A stretch of DNA of 64,000 bases from Amycolatopsis pretoriensis (lineage in GTDB: Bacteria; Actinomycetota; Actinomycetes; Mycobacteriales; Pseudonocardiaceae). The stretch spans positions 1 through 64,000 of the forward strand of contig NZ_FNUJ01000007.1 in assembly GCF_900107925.1 (NCBI RefSeq). The letters run 5' to 3'. Positions 31,812 to 38,981 of the stretch are shown in pieces. The notes under the pieces are model-generated. The model saw only the letters and a list, made by a program, of their open reading frames with translations. It had not been told where the DNA came from and made no database searches. Each line of letters begins with the position of its first letter. Position 1 is the first letter of the stretch. The translations under genes were made by a program, and so were the position numbers.

Positions 31812-33125
31812 TCAGTACGCTTCGGGCTCTTCGCCGATGACCGGCGGCGCGACCGGGGCCGACTGGCCCCAGACGTTCTCCGTCTCCACCAGCCACGCCG
31901 GGATCCGGCGCCCGGAACCCATGTCGCCGCCCCCGCCCATGCCCATCGGCATCATGGGCATCATCGGCATCGCGCCCTTGGCCGCCGACGCCGCCGCGGC
32001 TCCCGCCGCGCCGCCCGCGAGGCCGGACAGGGCGTTGCCCGCGCCGCCGTCGCCGGCCAGGCCGGAGTGCGCCGCCGGGCCGTCGGCCCCGCCGCCGATG
32101 CCGGCGCCACCGGGGATGCCGCCGGCCCCGCCCAGCGAAGGCGCGTCGCCGCCGCCGATCGGGATGCCGCCGCCGGCGCCGCCCTCGACGCCCGCGCCAC
32201 CGCCGCCGAGCTTCGTGCCGGGCGCTTCTTCCTTGCTGTCCTTGGGGTCCTTGCCGGTGGCCCACGACGGCACCTTCGGCATGATCGAGCCGAACCGGCC
32301 GAACGCGGCGGCCGAAGCCGCGGCGAGCCCGGCGGTGAACATGTCGCCGAACAGCGGGTTCGACGTCGGCACGGACGTCCCGGGCTGCTGCGGGGTCCCG
32401 GTCGAGGGCAGCGGGTGCCCGTCGGTCGGGGTGACGACGACGCCGGGATCGGTGACGCCGTTGCCGACGAGCCCGGGCGAGCCCGCGCTGCCGGCCCCGC
32501 CGCCGGCGGGGAGCGTGGTCGGCGTCTGGACGGCGTTCGGCGACGCCGGGATCGACTCCTCGGCCACGGTGTACTCGCCGGCCAGCTCGGTCATCACCGC
32601 GACCGCTTTGGCCTGCGCGTTGCCCGCGGCGTTGGCGGCGGACTGCTGCGCCTCGACGTTCGCGATGGCCTGCTGGCGCTGCTGCGCCGCGGCCTGGACG
32701 ACGGCGGGGGAGGAGTCCGGCGGCAGCAGCGGCGGGTTGACCGCGAGCGCGACGTCGGCGGGGGAGACGTCCGGCACCGAAACCGGCGGCGGCATCTCCT
32801 TCTTGGCCTTGACGAGGGCGTCGGCGGCGTCGTCGAGCATCACGTTCATCGCCTCGGCGGTCTGCGCCACCTTGGAGATGCCGTTCGCGAGGTCGACGAT
32901 CATGTGCTGGTACTGGTCGGCCGCGCCGCCGGTCCACTGGTCCTTGAACTCGGTCAGCTCGCCGTTGAGGTTGTGGGCCTGCTCGTGCAGGTGCAGCGCG
33001 GCGGACTTCCACTTGTCGGCGGCGTGGCGCGCGCTGTTCGGGTCGCCGGCCTGGAGCATCGCGTAGAGCTGCTGGTGGCTGTACGCGGCGAAGTTCGTGT
33101 GCGCGGTGTTGGTGTGCTTCGTCAT
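31812..33125 (-). CDS. PPE/WXG100-superfamily ESX substrate with Gly/Met-rich tail
   Basis: The 437-residue protein has a helical N-terminal domain (about residues 15-115) with a WTG motif ('FKDQWTGGAADQYQHMIVDL'), as in WXG100/PPE-like proteins. A Pro-rich linker and Ala/Gln helix follow. The long C-terminal half is disordered, rich in Gly, Ala and Met ('GAMPMMPMMPMGMGGGG'), and ends acidic. This resembles secreted ESX substrates with low-complexity tails. It is ATGA-coupled to the gene at 33122, the likely heterodimer partner. Extracellular function unknown. Confidence 0.78.
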   Translation of the reverse strand: MTKHTNTAHTNFAAYSHQQLYAMLQAGDPNSARHAADKWKSAALHLHEQAHNLNGELTEFKDQWTGGAADQYQHMIVDLANGISKVAQTAEAMNVMLDDAADALVKAKKEMPPPVSVPDVSPADVALAVNPPLLPPDSSPAVVQAAAQQRQQAIANVEAQQSAANAAGNAQAKAVAVMTELAGEYTVAEESIPASPNAVQTPTTLPAGGGAGSAGSPGLVGNGVTDPGVVVTPTDGHPLPSTGTPQQPGTSVPTSNPLFGDMFTAGLAAASAAAFGRFGSIMPKVPSWATGKDPKDSKEEAPGTKLGGGGAGVEGGAGGGIPIGGGDAPSLGGAGGIPGGAGIGGGADGPAAHSGLAGDGGAGNALSGLAGGAAGAAAASAAKGAMPMMPMMPMGMGGGGDMGSGRRIPAWLVETENVWGQSAPVAPPVIGEEPEAY

Positions 33126-33508
33126 CCCTTGCGGCTCCCGTCCGAGTCACCGAGGCCCAGCAGGCCCAGCACGGGGTCGAGCAGGTTCGTGACCGCGCCC
33201 GAGTGGTGGAGGTCCCCGGCCACCGCCTGGTCGGCGTTCTGGTAGCCGTCGGCGACCGTGGTGGTGACGTCCTGGGCGAACCCGATCGCGCTGCGGACCT
33301 GGTCGAGCAGGCCCTGCATCTCCGACACGGCGGCGCGGTGGGCGTCGGCCAGCGACCCGGCCTCGCCGAACTCGCCGAACAGCAGCGGCTCCTGGCCGAG
33401 GGTGAGCAGGAAGTCGTTCGGTTTCGACATCGCGTGGATCTGGGTTTCCAGCTCCCGCACGAAGTCCTTCAGCGATTCCAGGTGGACGTAGTACGACTGG
33501 TCTGGCAT
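33122..33508 (-). CDS. Small helical ESX-associated protein (PE/WXG100-like partner)
   Basis: The 128-residue protein starts at ATG 33508 ('MPDQSYYVHLESLKDFVRELETQIHAM'). Two long helices around an acidic turn ('LFGEFGEAGSLADAHRAAVSEMQGLLDQV') fit the helical-hairpin class of ESX substrates, without a strict WXG. The stop overlaps the start of the PPE-like gene by 4 bases, the usual arrangement for obligate heterodimers. Precise family not recognised. Confidence 0.7.
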   Translation of the reverse strand: MPDQSYYVHLESLKDFVRELETQIHAMSKPNDFLLTLGQEPLLFGEFGEAGSLADAHRAAVSEMQGLLDQVRSAIGFAQDVTTTVADGYQNADQAVAGDLHHSGAVTNLLDPVLGLLGLGDSDGSRKG

Positions 33509-33550
33509 CGGTCCCGGCTCTCTGGGCGCGCGGCGGACATGGGGAAAGCC

Positions 33551-33592
33551 GGTCGACCGGTGCGAGCGGGGGGTTTCCCGCACCGGCCGACC
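33551..33592 (-). terminator. Intra-operon hairpin between WXG100 genes and downstream substrate genes
   Basis: Arms 33551-33564 and 33579-33592 pair over 14 bases with one mismatch around a G-rich loop. It could attenuate readthrough so that the promoter-proximal WXG100 pair is made in excess. Confidence 0.5.
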
Positions 33593-33608
33593 GACGTCTG
33601 GGCGCGGA

Positions 33609-33911
33609 TCAGCCCGCGAACAGTCCCTGGTTGCGGTTCTCCAGCGACTGCTGGAGGTCGTGGGCCTCGCCGACCTTGCCGCCGAACTGCGCGATGATGG
33701 CGACGATGTCCGCGGTGGCCTGGCGCAGCCGGGTCTCCGACTGGCGGGCGGCGTCACCGGCGGAGCTGCCGGAGGCGTACCAGGTCGCGGTGATCGGCTG
33801 CAGGTTCTGGTGCAGCTGCTCCAGCTGCGACGTGAGCGCCTTGGCCTTGGCGGCCAGGGAAGCCGAGCTGTGCTGCAGCGCGGCGAAGTTGATTTCGACG
33901 ACGTCAGCCAT
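33609..33911 (-). CDS. WXG100-family protein with degenerate WXG turn
   Basis: The 100-residue protein has exactly the family length: helix ('FAALQHSSASLAAKAKALTSQLEQLHQNLQPI'), turn, helix ('AARQSETRLRQATADIVAIIAQFGGKVGEAHDLQQSLE'). The turn reads TWYASGSSAG, so Trp is kept but the Gly of WXG is Ala. With the 114-residue protein encoded 18 bp upstream it probably forms the secreted EsxA/EsxB-like heterodimer. Confidence 0.88.
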   Translation of the reverse strand: MADVVEINFAALQHSSASLAAKAKALTSQLEQLHQNLQPITATWYASGSSAGDAARQSETRLRQATADIVAIIAQFGGKVGEAHDLQQSLENRNQGLFAG

Positions 33912-33929
33912 GGTGGGCGTCCTCTCGGG

Positions 33930-34274
33930 TCAGGGGTTGAGGCGGGGGATCACGCCCGAGCCCTCGAGGGAGTTGCCGACCCCCTGGAAGCTCTGGTGGA
34001 CGTCGGCGTCGCCGCGGCCGTAGTTCTGGTGGCTGGTGTGGACGAGCTGCGACATGGTGTCGAGCTCCTTCACGGCCACGGTCATCTTCTCCTGGAGCCG
34101 GCGCTGCAGGTCCCAGAACGCGACAGCCTGGTCACCCTTGTAGTTGCGCAGGGCCTCGGTCAGCTCGGACTCCAAGCTGGCCATCGTGGACTTGGCGTTC
34201 GTCGCGGTTTCCTCGAAACCCTGGACGGCGCGCGTCATGGCAGCGGAATCTGCCTGGAATCCCGGACTGGACAT
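33930..34274 (-). CDS. WXG100-family protein with YKG in place of WXG
   Basis: The 114-residue helical-hairpin protein ('AMTRAVQGFEETATNAKSTMASLESELTEAL' then 'AVAFWDLQRRLQEKMTVAVKELDTMSQLVHTSHQNY') has YKG at the turn ('LRNYKGDQAVAFW'). A strong AGGAGGTGG ribosome site precedes the ATG. First gene of the minus-strand substrate operon and likely partner of the 100-residue WXG100 protein. The tail ending 'GVIPRLNP' may carry the ESX export signal. Confidence 0.87.
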   Translation of the reverse strand: MSSPGFQADSAAMTRAVQGFEETATNAKSTMASLESELTEALRNYKGDQAVAFWDLQRRLQEKMTVAVKELDTMSQLVHTSHQNYGRGDADVHQSFQGVGNSLEGSGVIPRLNP

Positions 34275-34338
34275 CGACGGGCCACCTCCTTCCTGAAGCG
34301 AATTCCCCTGGCGCGGTGGTCCGCGCGGTGTGAAAGTC

Positions 34339-34366
34339 ACGCTAGAAAAGAGGCCTGTGTGGTCAA
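34339..34366 (-). promoter_or_regulatory. Promoter of the WXG100/ESX-substrate operon
   Basis: On the minus strand TTGACC (34366-34361) and TAGCGT (34344-34339) are separated by 16 bases and sit about 65 bases before the first WXG100 start. Both match the vegetative sigma consensus well. Confidence 0.6.
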
Positions 34367-34490
34367 ACGGCACAACTGCCGGTCGCGGTGACGGCACTAT
34401 TACCCACAGGGGGCCGGTGGGGGCTGCCCCACCCCCGGCCGGGGGCGTGCTCCAGCGCCCGCAGGCGTGGTCCCGGCCAGGCTGTATGCC

Positions 34491-35191
34491 ATGGCAGACA
34501 AGGGAAATCCGCTGGTCACGCTCCGGTCGTGGCACCGTCCGCTGGTGGTGCTCGCCGGGGTGATGGGGGTGCTGTGCGCGGCTTCGCTGCTGGGGCTGCT
34601 CGTCGATGATCGCACGCTCGTCAACGCCCCGATCTGGCTCAAGCCGTTCAAGTTCTCGGTTTCGGTCGGCACGTACGCGCTGACCCTGGCCTGGCTGCTG
34701 ACGCACGTGCGCCGCGGTCGTCGTCCTGCTGCTGTTCCAGCGCCTGCCGGACCGCGCGCTGACCTCCGCGCTGCGCTGGGGGACCGGCCTGGCACTGGCC
34801 GGGATGGCCGTCGCGATGCTGATGTTCTCGCCGTCCCCGGCGCAGCAGGCGGTGCTCGACGCGGTGGCGAGCCCGCGACGTTCGGCGCGCACTCCGTCGG
34901 CGTCGAAGACGGCGGCCCCGGCCTGCCGGTGCTGCCGCTGGTCGCCTTCGGCCTCCTGCTGCTCGCCCGGCGTTCGCCTCCGACGTCGTCCGGCGCCGGC
35001 TGGTCCGGATCGCCGGTGCGGGCTACGCGGGGCTGTTGGTGCTGCTCACCTGGCAGGCGCAGCGCGGCCAGTCGATCGTCCACTCGGACTTCTGGACGCT
35101 CACCGCCGCCACCGTCCTGGTGGGTGCGGTCGCGGTGGCGGCGGCCGTGGTCCGGCGGCCTTCTGCCGAAATTCTGAGATCCGCCCGGTAG
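34491..35191 (+). pseudogene. Frameshifted multi-pass membrane protein gene
   Basis: A single membrane-protein coding sequence runs through three frame changes. ATG 34491 opens 'MADKGNPLVTLRSWHRPLVVLAG', through 'APIWLKPFKFSVSVGTYALTLAWLL'. The frame shifts near 34705 ('AVVVLLLFQRLPDRALTSALRW'), again near 34865 ('GEPATFGAHSVGVEDGGPGLPVL'), and finally near 34975 ('FASDVVRRRLVRIAGAGYAGLLVLLTWQ'), ending at TAG 35189-35191. It also seems shorter than intact relatives at two junctions, as far as I recall them. Sequencing or assembly error is an alternative to true decay. Confidence 0.75.
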
Positions 35192-35221
35192 ACCGGACGC
35201 CCCGGGCGAAAGGCGGTCGAG

Positions 35222-36652
35222 ATGGTCCACCCGCAGGCACTGCTGGACGAGCTGGGGCGCGCCCCGGACGTTCCCGCGTTCGAACACGGCTCGCGCGTCA
35301 CGTCACGCGGTGAGCTGCGGGAACTGGCCGGCCGGTTCACCGCGGGCCTGCGGGCGGCCGGGCTCGGGCCGGGTGACGGCGTCGGCATCGCCACCGCCGT
35401 CACGCCGGAGGGGTTCGCCGCGATCGTCGCCGCGCACGTGCTGGGCTGCCGGGTCGTCGGGATCCGGCCCGGGCTGCCGGTGCCGCAGCTGCGGCACATC
35501 GTCGGCGACGTCGACGCGCTGGTCGTCGACGCCGCGTCCGAGTCGCCGGAGCTGCTGGGCACCGTCGCCGGGGTGCCGATCCTGCGCGTCGGGCCCGAAC
35601 TGCTCGCCGCCTACGAGGAGCCGGTGCCGCAGGGGCGCCCGGAGGACGTCGCCACCGTCGTGTTCACCAGCGGCAGCACCGGGGTGCCGAAGGGCGTCGC
35701 CTACAGCTACCGCGCCCTGACCGAGGGCCGGGTGTGGCAGCCGCCGGTACCCGGTTCGGCCCACGAACGGCTCGGTGCCGGGTTCGCGCGCTACCTGCTG
35801 TTCGGCACGCTCAGCAGCGCGGTGATGCTCGAACAGCTGGGGGTGTGCCTGCTCGCCGGCGGGACCGCGGTGGTCCCGGAGGAGCTGCCGGACTTCCCGT
35901 GGGTGCTGCCCCGGCTGCGGATCTCCGCGGCGCTGATGACCGTGCCGCGCCTGCACCAGGTGCTCGAGGTGCTGCGCGAAGAAGACGTCGACCTGAGCTC
36001 GCTGCGGGTGCTGATCGTGGCGGGGTCGCCGGTGCCGCCGCACCAGCTCGCCGAGGCGGCCGAGCGGATCGGGCCCGCGATGCACCACGCGTACGGCCAG
36101 ACCGAGACCGGGATGCTGACGATCTGCCCGGCCGGTGAGGGGCTCGGCTCGGTCGGCCGGGCCTGCGACACGGTGGAGATCGAGAGCCGCGACGGCGAGA
36201 TCTGGGTGCGCACGCCCTCGGCGTTCGAGGGCTACTGGCGCGATCCCGCGACGACGGCGGAGGTGCTGCGCGACGGCTGGGTGCGCACCCAGGACCTCGG
36301 GTTCCTGGACGAGGCCGGGTACCTGCACCTGTCCGGGCGCGCCCGCGACGTCGTGATCGTCAACGCGATCATCCACTACACCGGCCCGATCGAGCGGGCG
36401 ATCGCCGCGCACCCGGACGTCGACCAGGCGTACGTCGTGGCGGTGCCGGACCCGGTGACGGGCGAGGCGGCGCACGCGTTCGTGCTGCCGGTCCCGGGCC
36501 GCGAGCCCGACCTCGGCGCGGTGCGCAAGGCGGTGGCGGCGGAGCTGGGGGAGGCGGCGGTGCCGGCGCGGTTCAGCTTCGTGGGCGCGGTTCCCGTCGC
36601 ACCGTCCGGAAAACCGGACAAGGCCGCGCTCCGGCGGTCCATTGTGGACTAG
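35222..36652 (+). CDS. AMP-binding acyl-CoA/aryl-CoA synthetase-like enzyme
   Basis: The 476-residue member of the ANL superfamily activates a carboxylate as acyl-AMP. Motifs are the P-loop-like 'VVFTSGSTGVPKGVAYSY', 'MHHAYGQTETGML' (A5), 'DGWVRTQDLGFLDEAGYLHLSGRARDVVI' (A7/A8 hinge) and the C-terminal catalytic lysine region 'VAPSGKPDKAALRR'. There is no carrier-protein domain or neighbouring pathway, so the substrate is unknown. Its stop overlaps the opposite nucleotidyltransferase gene by 3 bases. Confidence 0.88.
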   Translation: MVHPQALLDELGRAPDVPAFEHGSRVTSRGELRELAGRFTAGLRAAGLGPGDGVGIATAVTPEGFAAIVAAHVLGCRVVGIRPGLPVPQLRHIVGDVDALVVDAASESPELLGTVAGVPILRVGPELLAAYEEPVPQGRPEDVATVVFTSGSTGVPKGVAYSYRALTEGRVWQPPVPGSAHERLGAGFARYLLFGTLSSAVMLEQLGVCLLAGGTAVVPEELPDFPWVLPRLRISAALMTVPRLHQVLEVLREEDVDLSSLRVLIVAGSPVPPHQLAEAAERIGPAMHHAYGQTETGMLTICPAGEGLGSVGRACDTVEIESRDGEIWVRTPSAFEGYWRDPATTAEVLRDGWVRTQDLGFLDEAGYLHLSGRARDVVIVNAIIHYTGPIERAIAAHPDVDQAYVVAVPDPVTGEAAHAFVLPVPGREPDLGAVRKAVAAELGEAAVPARFSFVGAVPVAPSGKPDKAALRRSIVD

Positions 36653-37134
36653 AAGTGGGTGTCGACGCCGAAGGCCTCGCGGAGGTGGCGCATGTCCGCG
36701 AGGTCGTGCGGCCGCGGCTCGTAACCCTGGTGGAAGAAGACCTGCTGCGCCACCGAAATGCACGGCACGGGGACGCCGAGGAGCCGGCCGGTGACGAAGC
36801 AGTCCGCGGGGTAGGGGAAGGTCGCGCCGCGGTCGTCGGCGGCCTGGACGGCGGAGCCGTCTTCGGCGAAGACCAGCGGGTGCAGGTCGAGTTCGGTAGC
36901 GCCGTCGGAAAGGACGAACCGGACCGGGCGCAGGTCGCGCGTCTCGCGGTAGCCCAGGGCGGCCAGCGCCTCGAGGACGGCGGGTTCCTGGTCCCGGCGG
37001 TGGAGCAGGTCGAGGTCGCGGTGCTCGCGCGTCCGGTGGCCCAGGAGGGCGTCGACACCCCAGCCGCCCGCCAGCCAGACCTCGGCCGGGCGCACGGCGT
37101 CGAGGACGCGCAGGACCGCGGCGGCGTCGGTCAC
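36649..37134 (-). CDS. Nucleotidyltransferase-fold protein (lincosamide/aminoglycoside adenylyltransferase-like)
   Basis: The 161-residue protein has the motif set of small antibiotic nucleotidyltransferases: 'VWLAGGWGVDALLGHRTREHRDLDLLHRRDQ' (GG and DxD-like HRDLDL metal site), 'TELDLHPLVF' (third acid) and 'YEPRPHDLADMRHL'. This fold is used by LinA/AadB-type resistance enzymes, but many chromosomal members have no demonstrated resistance role. It is ATGA-coupled downstream of the DUF1905/YdeI gene. Confidence 0.75.
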   Translation of the reverse strand: MTDAAAVLRVLDAVRPAEVWLAGGWGVDALLGHRTREHRDLDLLHRRDQEPAVLEALAALGYRETRDLRPVRFVLSDGATELDLHPLVFAEDGSAVQAADDRGATFPYPADCFVTGRLLGVPVPCISVAQQVFFHQGYEPRPHDLADMRHLREAFGVDTHF

Positions 37135-37574
37135 TTGCCGGCGCGCAGGTCGGTGATCACCTTGGCGACGCGCCGCTGCCGCGTCTCGGCCGTCTTCGCC
37201 TGGCCGATCGGCAGCACGAACCGCTGCTTCGCGCTGTAGGAGAGGCTTTCGAACCGGGCGCGCGCGGTGGCGTCGGCGGCAAGCGCTTCCCCGAGGTCCG
37301 CGGGGATCTCCAGTTCGCGCGGGGCGGTGTCCAGCGCGATTTCGACGTCGACCTCGTCCCCGGCGGCGACCCCGGCTTTCTCGCGGTTTTCGGCGCTCAG
37401 CGGCACCAGGTACTGCCCGCCGCGGCTCGCGACGGTCGTGCGGCAGGTGTGCCCGCCGAGCGTCACGGTGACCGCGGGTTTCTTGCCGGCGCCGAGCGCT
37501 TCGACGACGGCGTCGGGCACCGGCAGCCCGGTCGCCGTCTTGCCGCCGAGCAGGACCTGCGTGCGGAACTCCAT
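37131..37574 (-). CDS. DUF1905 / YdeI-OmpD-associated protein
   Basis: The 147-residue protein has an N-terminal DUF1905 beta-barrel-like domain ('MEFRTQVLLGGKTATGLPVPDAVVEALGAGKKPAVTVTLGG') and a C-terminal YdeI domain ('EIPADLGEALAADATARARFESLSYSAKQRFVLPIGQAKTAETRQRR'). It is the full-length counterpart of the short gene at 946-1131. It overlaps the nucleotidyltransferase start by 4 bases. Function unproven in the family. Confidence 0.85.
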   Translation of the reverse strand: MEFRTQVLLGGKTATGLPVPDAVVEALGAGKKPAVTVTLGGHTCRTTVASRGGQYLVPLSAENREKAGVAAGDEVDVEIALDTAPRELEIPADLGEALAADATARARFESLSYSAKQRFVLPIGQAKTAETRQRRVAKVITDLRAGK

Positions 37575-37629
37575 GCCCGCGAGTATGCCGCGGGCCGGCC
37601 TCCCGGGCGGAGAGGCCGGCCCGGGTGGG

Positions 37630-38352
37630 TCAGACGCCGGCCGTGCTGCGGATCCAGCTGCGGCTCGACGCGATGCTCGCGTAGTTCTGCGTGCCCTGGG
37701 TGTTCGAACCGGAGTTTTCGCCCGTCGAGCACACCCCGACCTGGACGCCGCCCGAGAGCTGCGGGCCGCCCGAGTCGCCGTGCCACGCCGAGCCGTTGAC
37801 GCCCTGGCTGGCGATGGCCGTGCCGCCGAACGCGTCCGAGCTGAGGCCCGTCACGCGCACGTTGGCGGTCTTGAGGGTGGTCGACGGCGGGCTGGTGCCC
37901 TGGGTGCGGCCCCAGCCGTAGATCTGGTTGGTCGACCCGGTCGGCGGGTTCCCGGTGCCGAGCTTCATGAAGGTCGTGTTCACCGCGGTCGTCAGGTGCA
38001 GCAGGGCGATGTCGCCGTTGGGCGAGGCCTTCTGCTGGTCGACGTTCGCGTTCGTGCCCTGCTGGAGCGTCACGTTGCCGACCTTGACGTGCATGCCCGG
38101 CGAGTTCAGGCAGTGCCGGGCGGTGAGCACCCACTGCGGGGCGATGATCGTCCCCGAGCACTCGAAGCCGCCGTAGGTGGTGACGTTGTTCCAGTAGATC
38201 TGGGCACCCCACGGCGCGGAGGAGACGGTGCTCCCGCCGATGATGTCCTGCTGGGCGTCCGCGACACCCGCGGAGACCAAGCCCAACGCCGCGGCGGCGG
38301 CACCCACCGCGGCAACAGCCCTCGACATACGCATGAAAATGCCCTTCGCCAA
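37630..38352 (-). CDS. Secreted trypsin-like serine protease (S1 family)
   Basis: The 240-residue precursor has a signal peptide ('MSRAVAAVGAAAAALGLVSAGVADA'), then 'IIGGSTVSSAPWGAQIYW' typical of the mature N-terminus. The catalytic residues are His in 'VLTARHC', Asp in 'NGDIALLHL' and Ser in 'HGDSGGPQLSG', all intact. Cys pairs fit S1 disulfides. The start may be a few codons later (ATG encoding the Met before 'SRAV'). It is a single-gene unit within the islet between the two ESX blocks. Confidence 0.92.
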   Translation of the reverse strand: MAKGIFMRMSRAVAAVGAAAAALGLVSAGVADAQQDIIGGSTVSSAPWGAQIYWNNVTTYGGFECSGTIIAPQWVLTARHCLNSPGMHVKVGNVTLQQGTNANVDQQKASPNGDIALLHLTTAVNTTFMKLGTGNPPTGSTNQIYGWGRTQGTSPPSTTLKTANVRVTGLSSDAFGGTAIASQGVNGSAWHGDSGGPQLSGGVQVGVCSTGENSGSNTQGTQNYASIASSRSWIRSTAGV

Positions 38353-38507
38353 GGTGATCCGGATGTCGGCCCCGAAACCGGGCGACGAGCAACAAAGTAG
38401 GTTTCGTGAGTGGTTCCCGGGTACCTACCGAAGTCGGTAACTTGCCGACGGTGACTGGTGTCTTGGCCCGTCGGCGCGGCCATTAGAGTTCCGCGCGAGG
38501 GGGAGAC

Positions 38508-38981
38508 ATGACTGGGCACGACCCTGAGCTTTTCGACGAGCTGATGCGCGAAGAACGCCGCCGCGCCCGGCCTGCGACCGGCCGCCGCGTGGTCGCGGGG
38601 CTCGTGGCTTTCGGAGTGCTCATGCTCGCCGGCGGGCTCGCCTACCGAGCCGCCAACCGAGGTGAGCAACTGCCCGAGGGCACGGCGCACGGGCTCGACG
38701 TCACCGCGGGCCAGTGCTTCTGGTCCCCGACGGGTACGGGCGAGGTCGACGTGCTGCTGAGGTCCTGCACCGAGGGCCACACCGCGGAGGCGTTCGCCGT
38801 GCTTCCGCTCCCGGAGGGCGCCGACGCGCCTTACCAGGCGACGCTGGATCGCTGCACCGCCGCCGCCCACCCGATTTCCGGCGCACGCGTCCAGGTCATG
38901 ACCCCGCACCTGCAGAGCAGCGAGCACCAGGCGGTCTGCTACTACCGCTTCGGCGCCGAGATGACCACGCCCGCGCGCTGA
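38508..38981 (+). CDS. Membrane-anchored protein with extracytoplasmic cysteine-containing domain
   Basis: The 157-residue protein has a charged cytoplasmic N-terminus ('DELMREERRRARPATGRR'), one helix ('VVAGLVAFGVLMLAGGLAYRA') and an exported domain with four Cys ('AGQCFWSP', 'LLRSCTEGHTAEAFAVLPLP', 'TLDRCTAAAHP', 'AVCYYRFG'). The Cys-His-Glu-rich pattern resembles septum-formation-like extracellular domains of actinobacteria. Convergent with eccC, which ends directly after its stop. Function unknown. Confidence 0.7.
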   Translation: MTGHDPELFDELMREERRRARPATGRRVVAGLVAFGVLMLAGGLAYRAANRGEQLPEGTAHGLDVTAGQCFWSPTGTGEVDVLLRSCTEGHTAEAFAVLPLPEGADAPYQATLDRCTAAAHPISGARVQVMTPHLQSSEHQAVCYYRFGAEMTTPAR

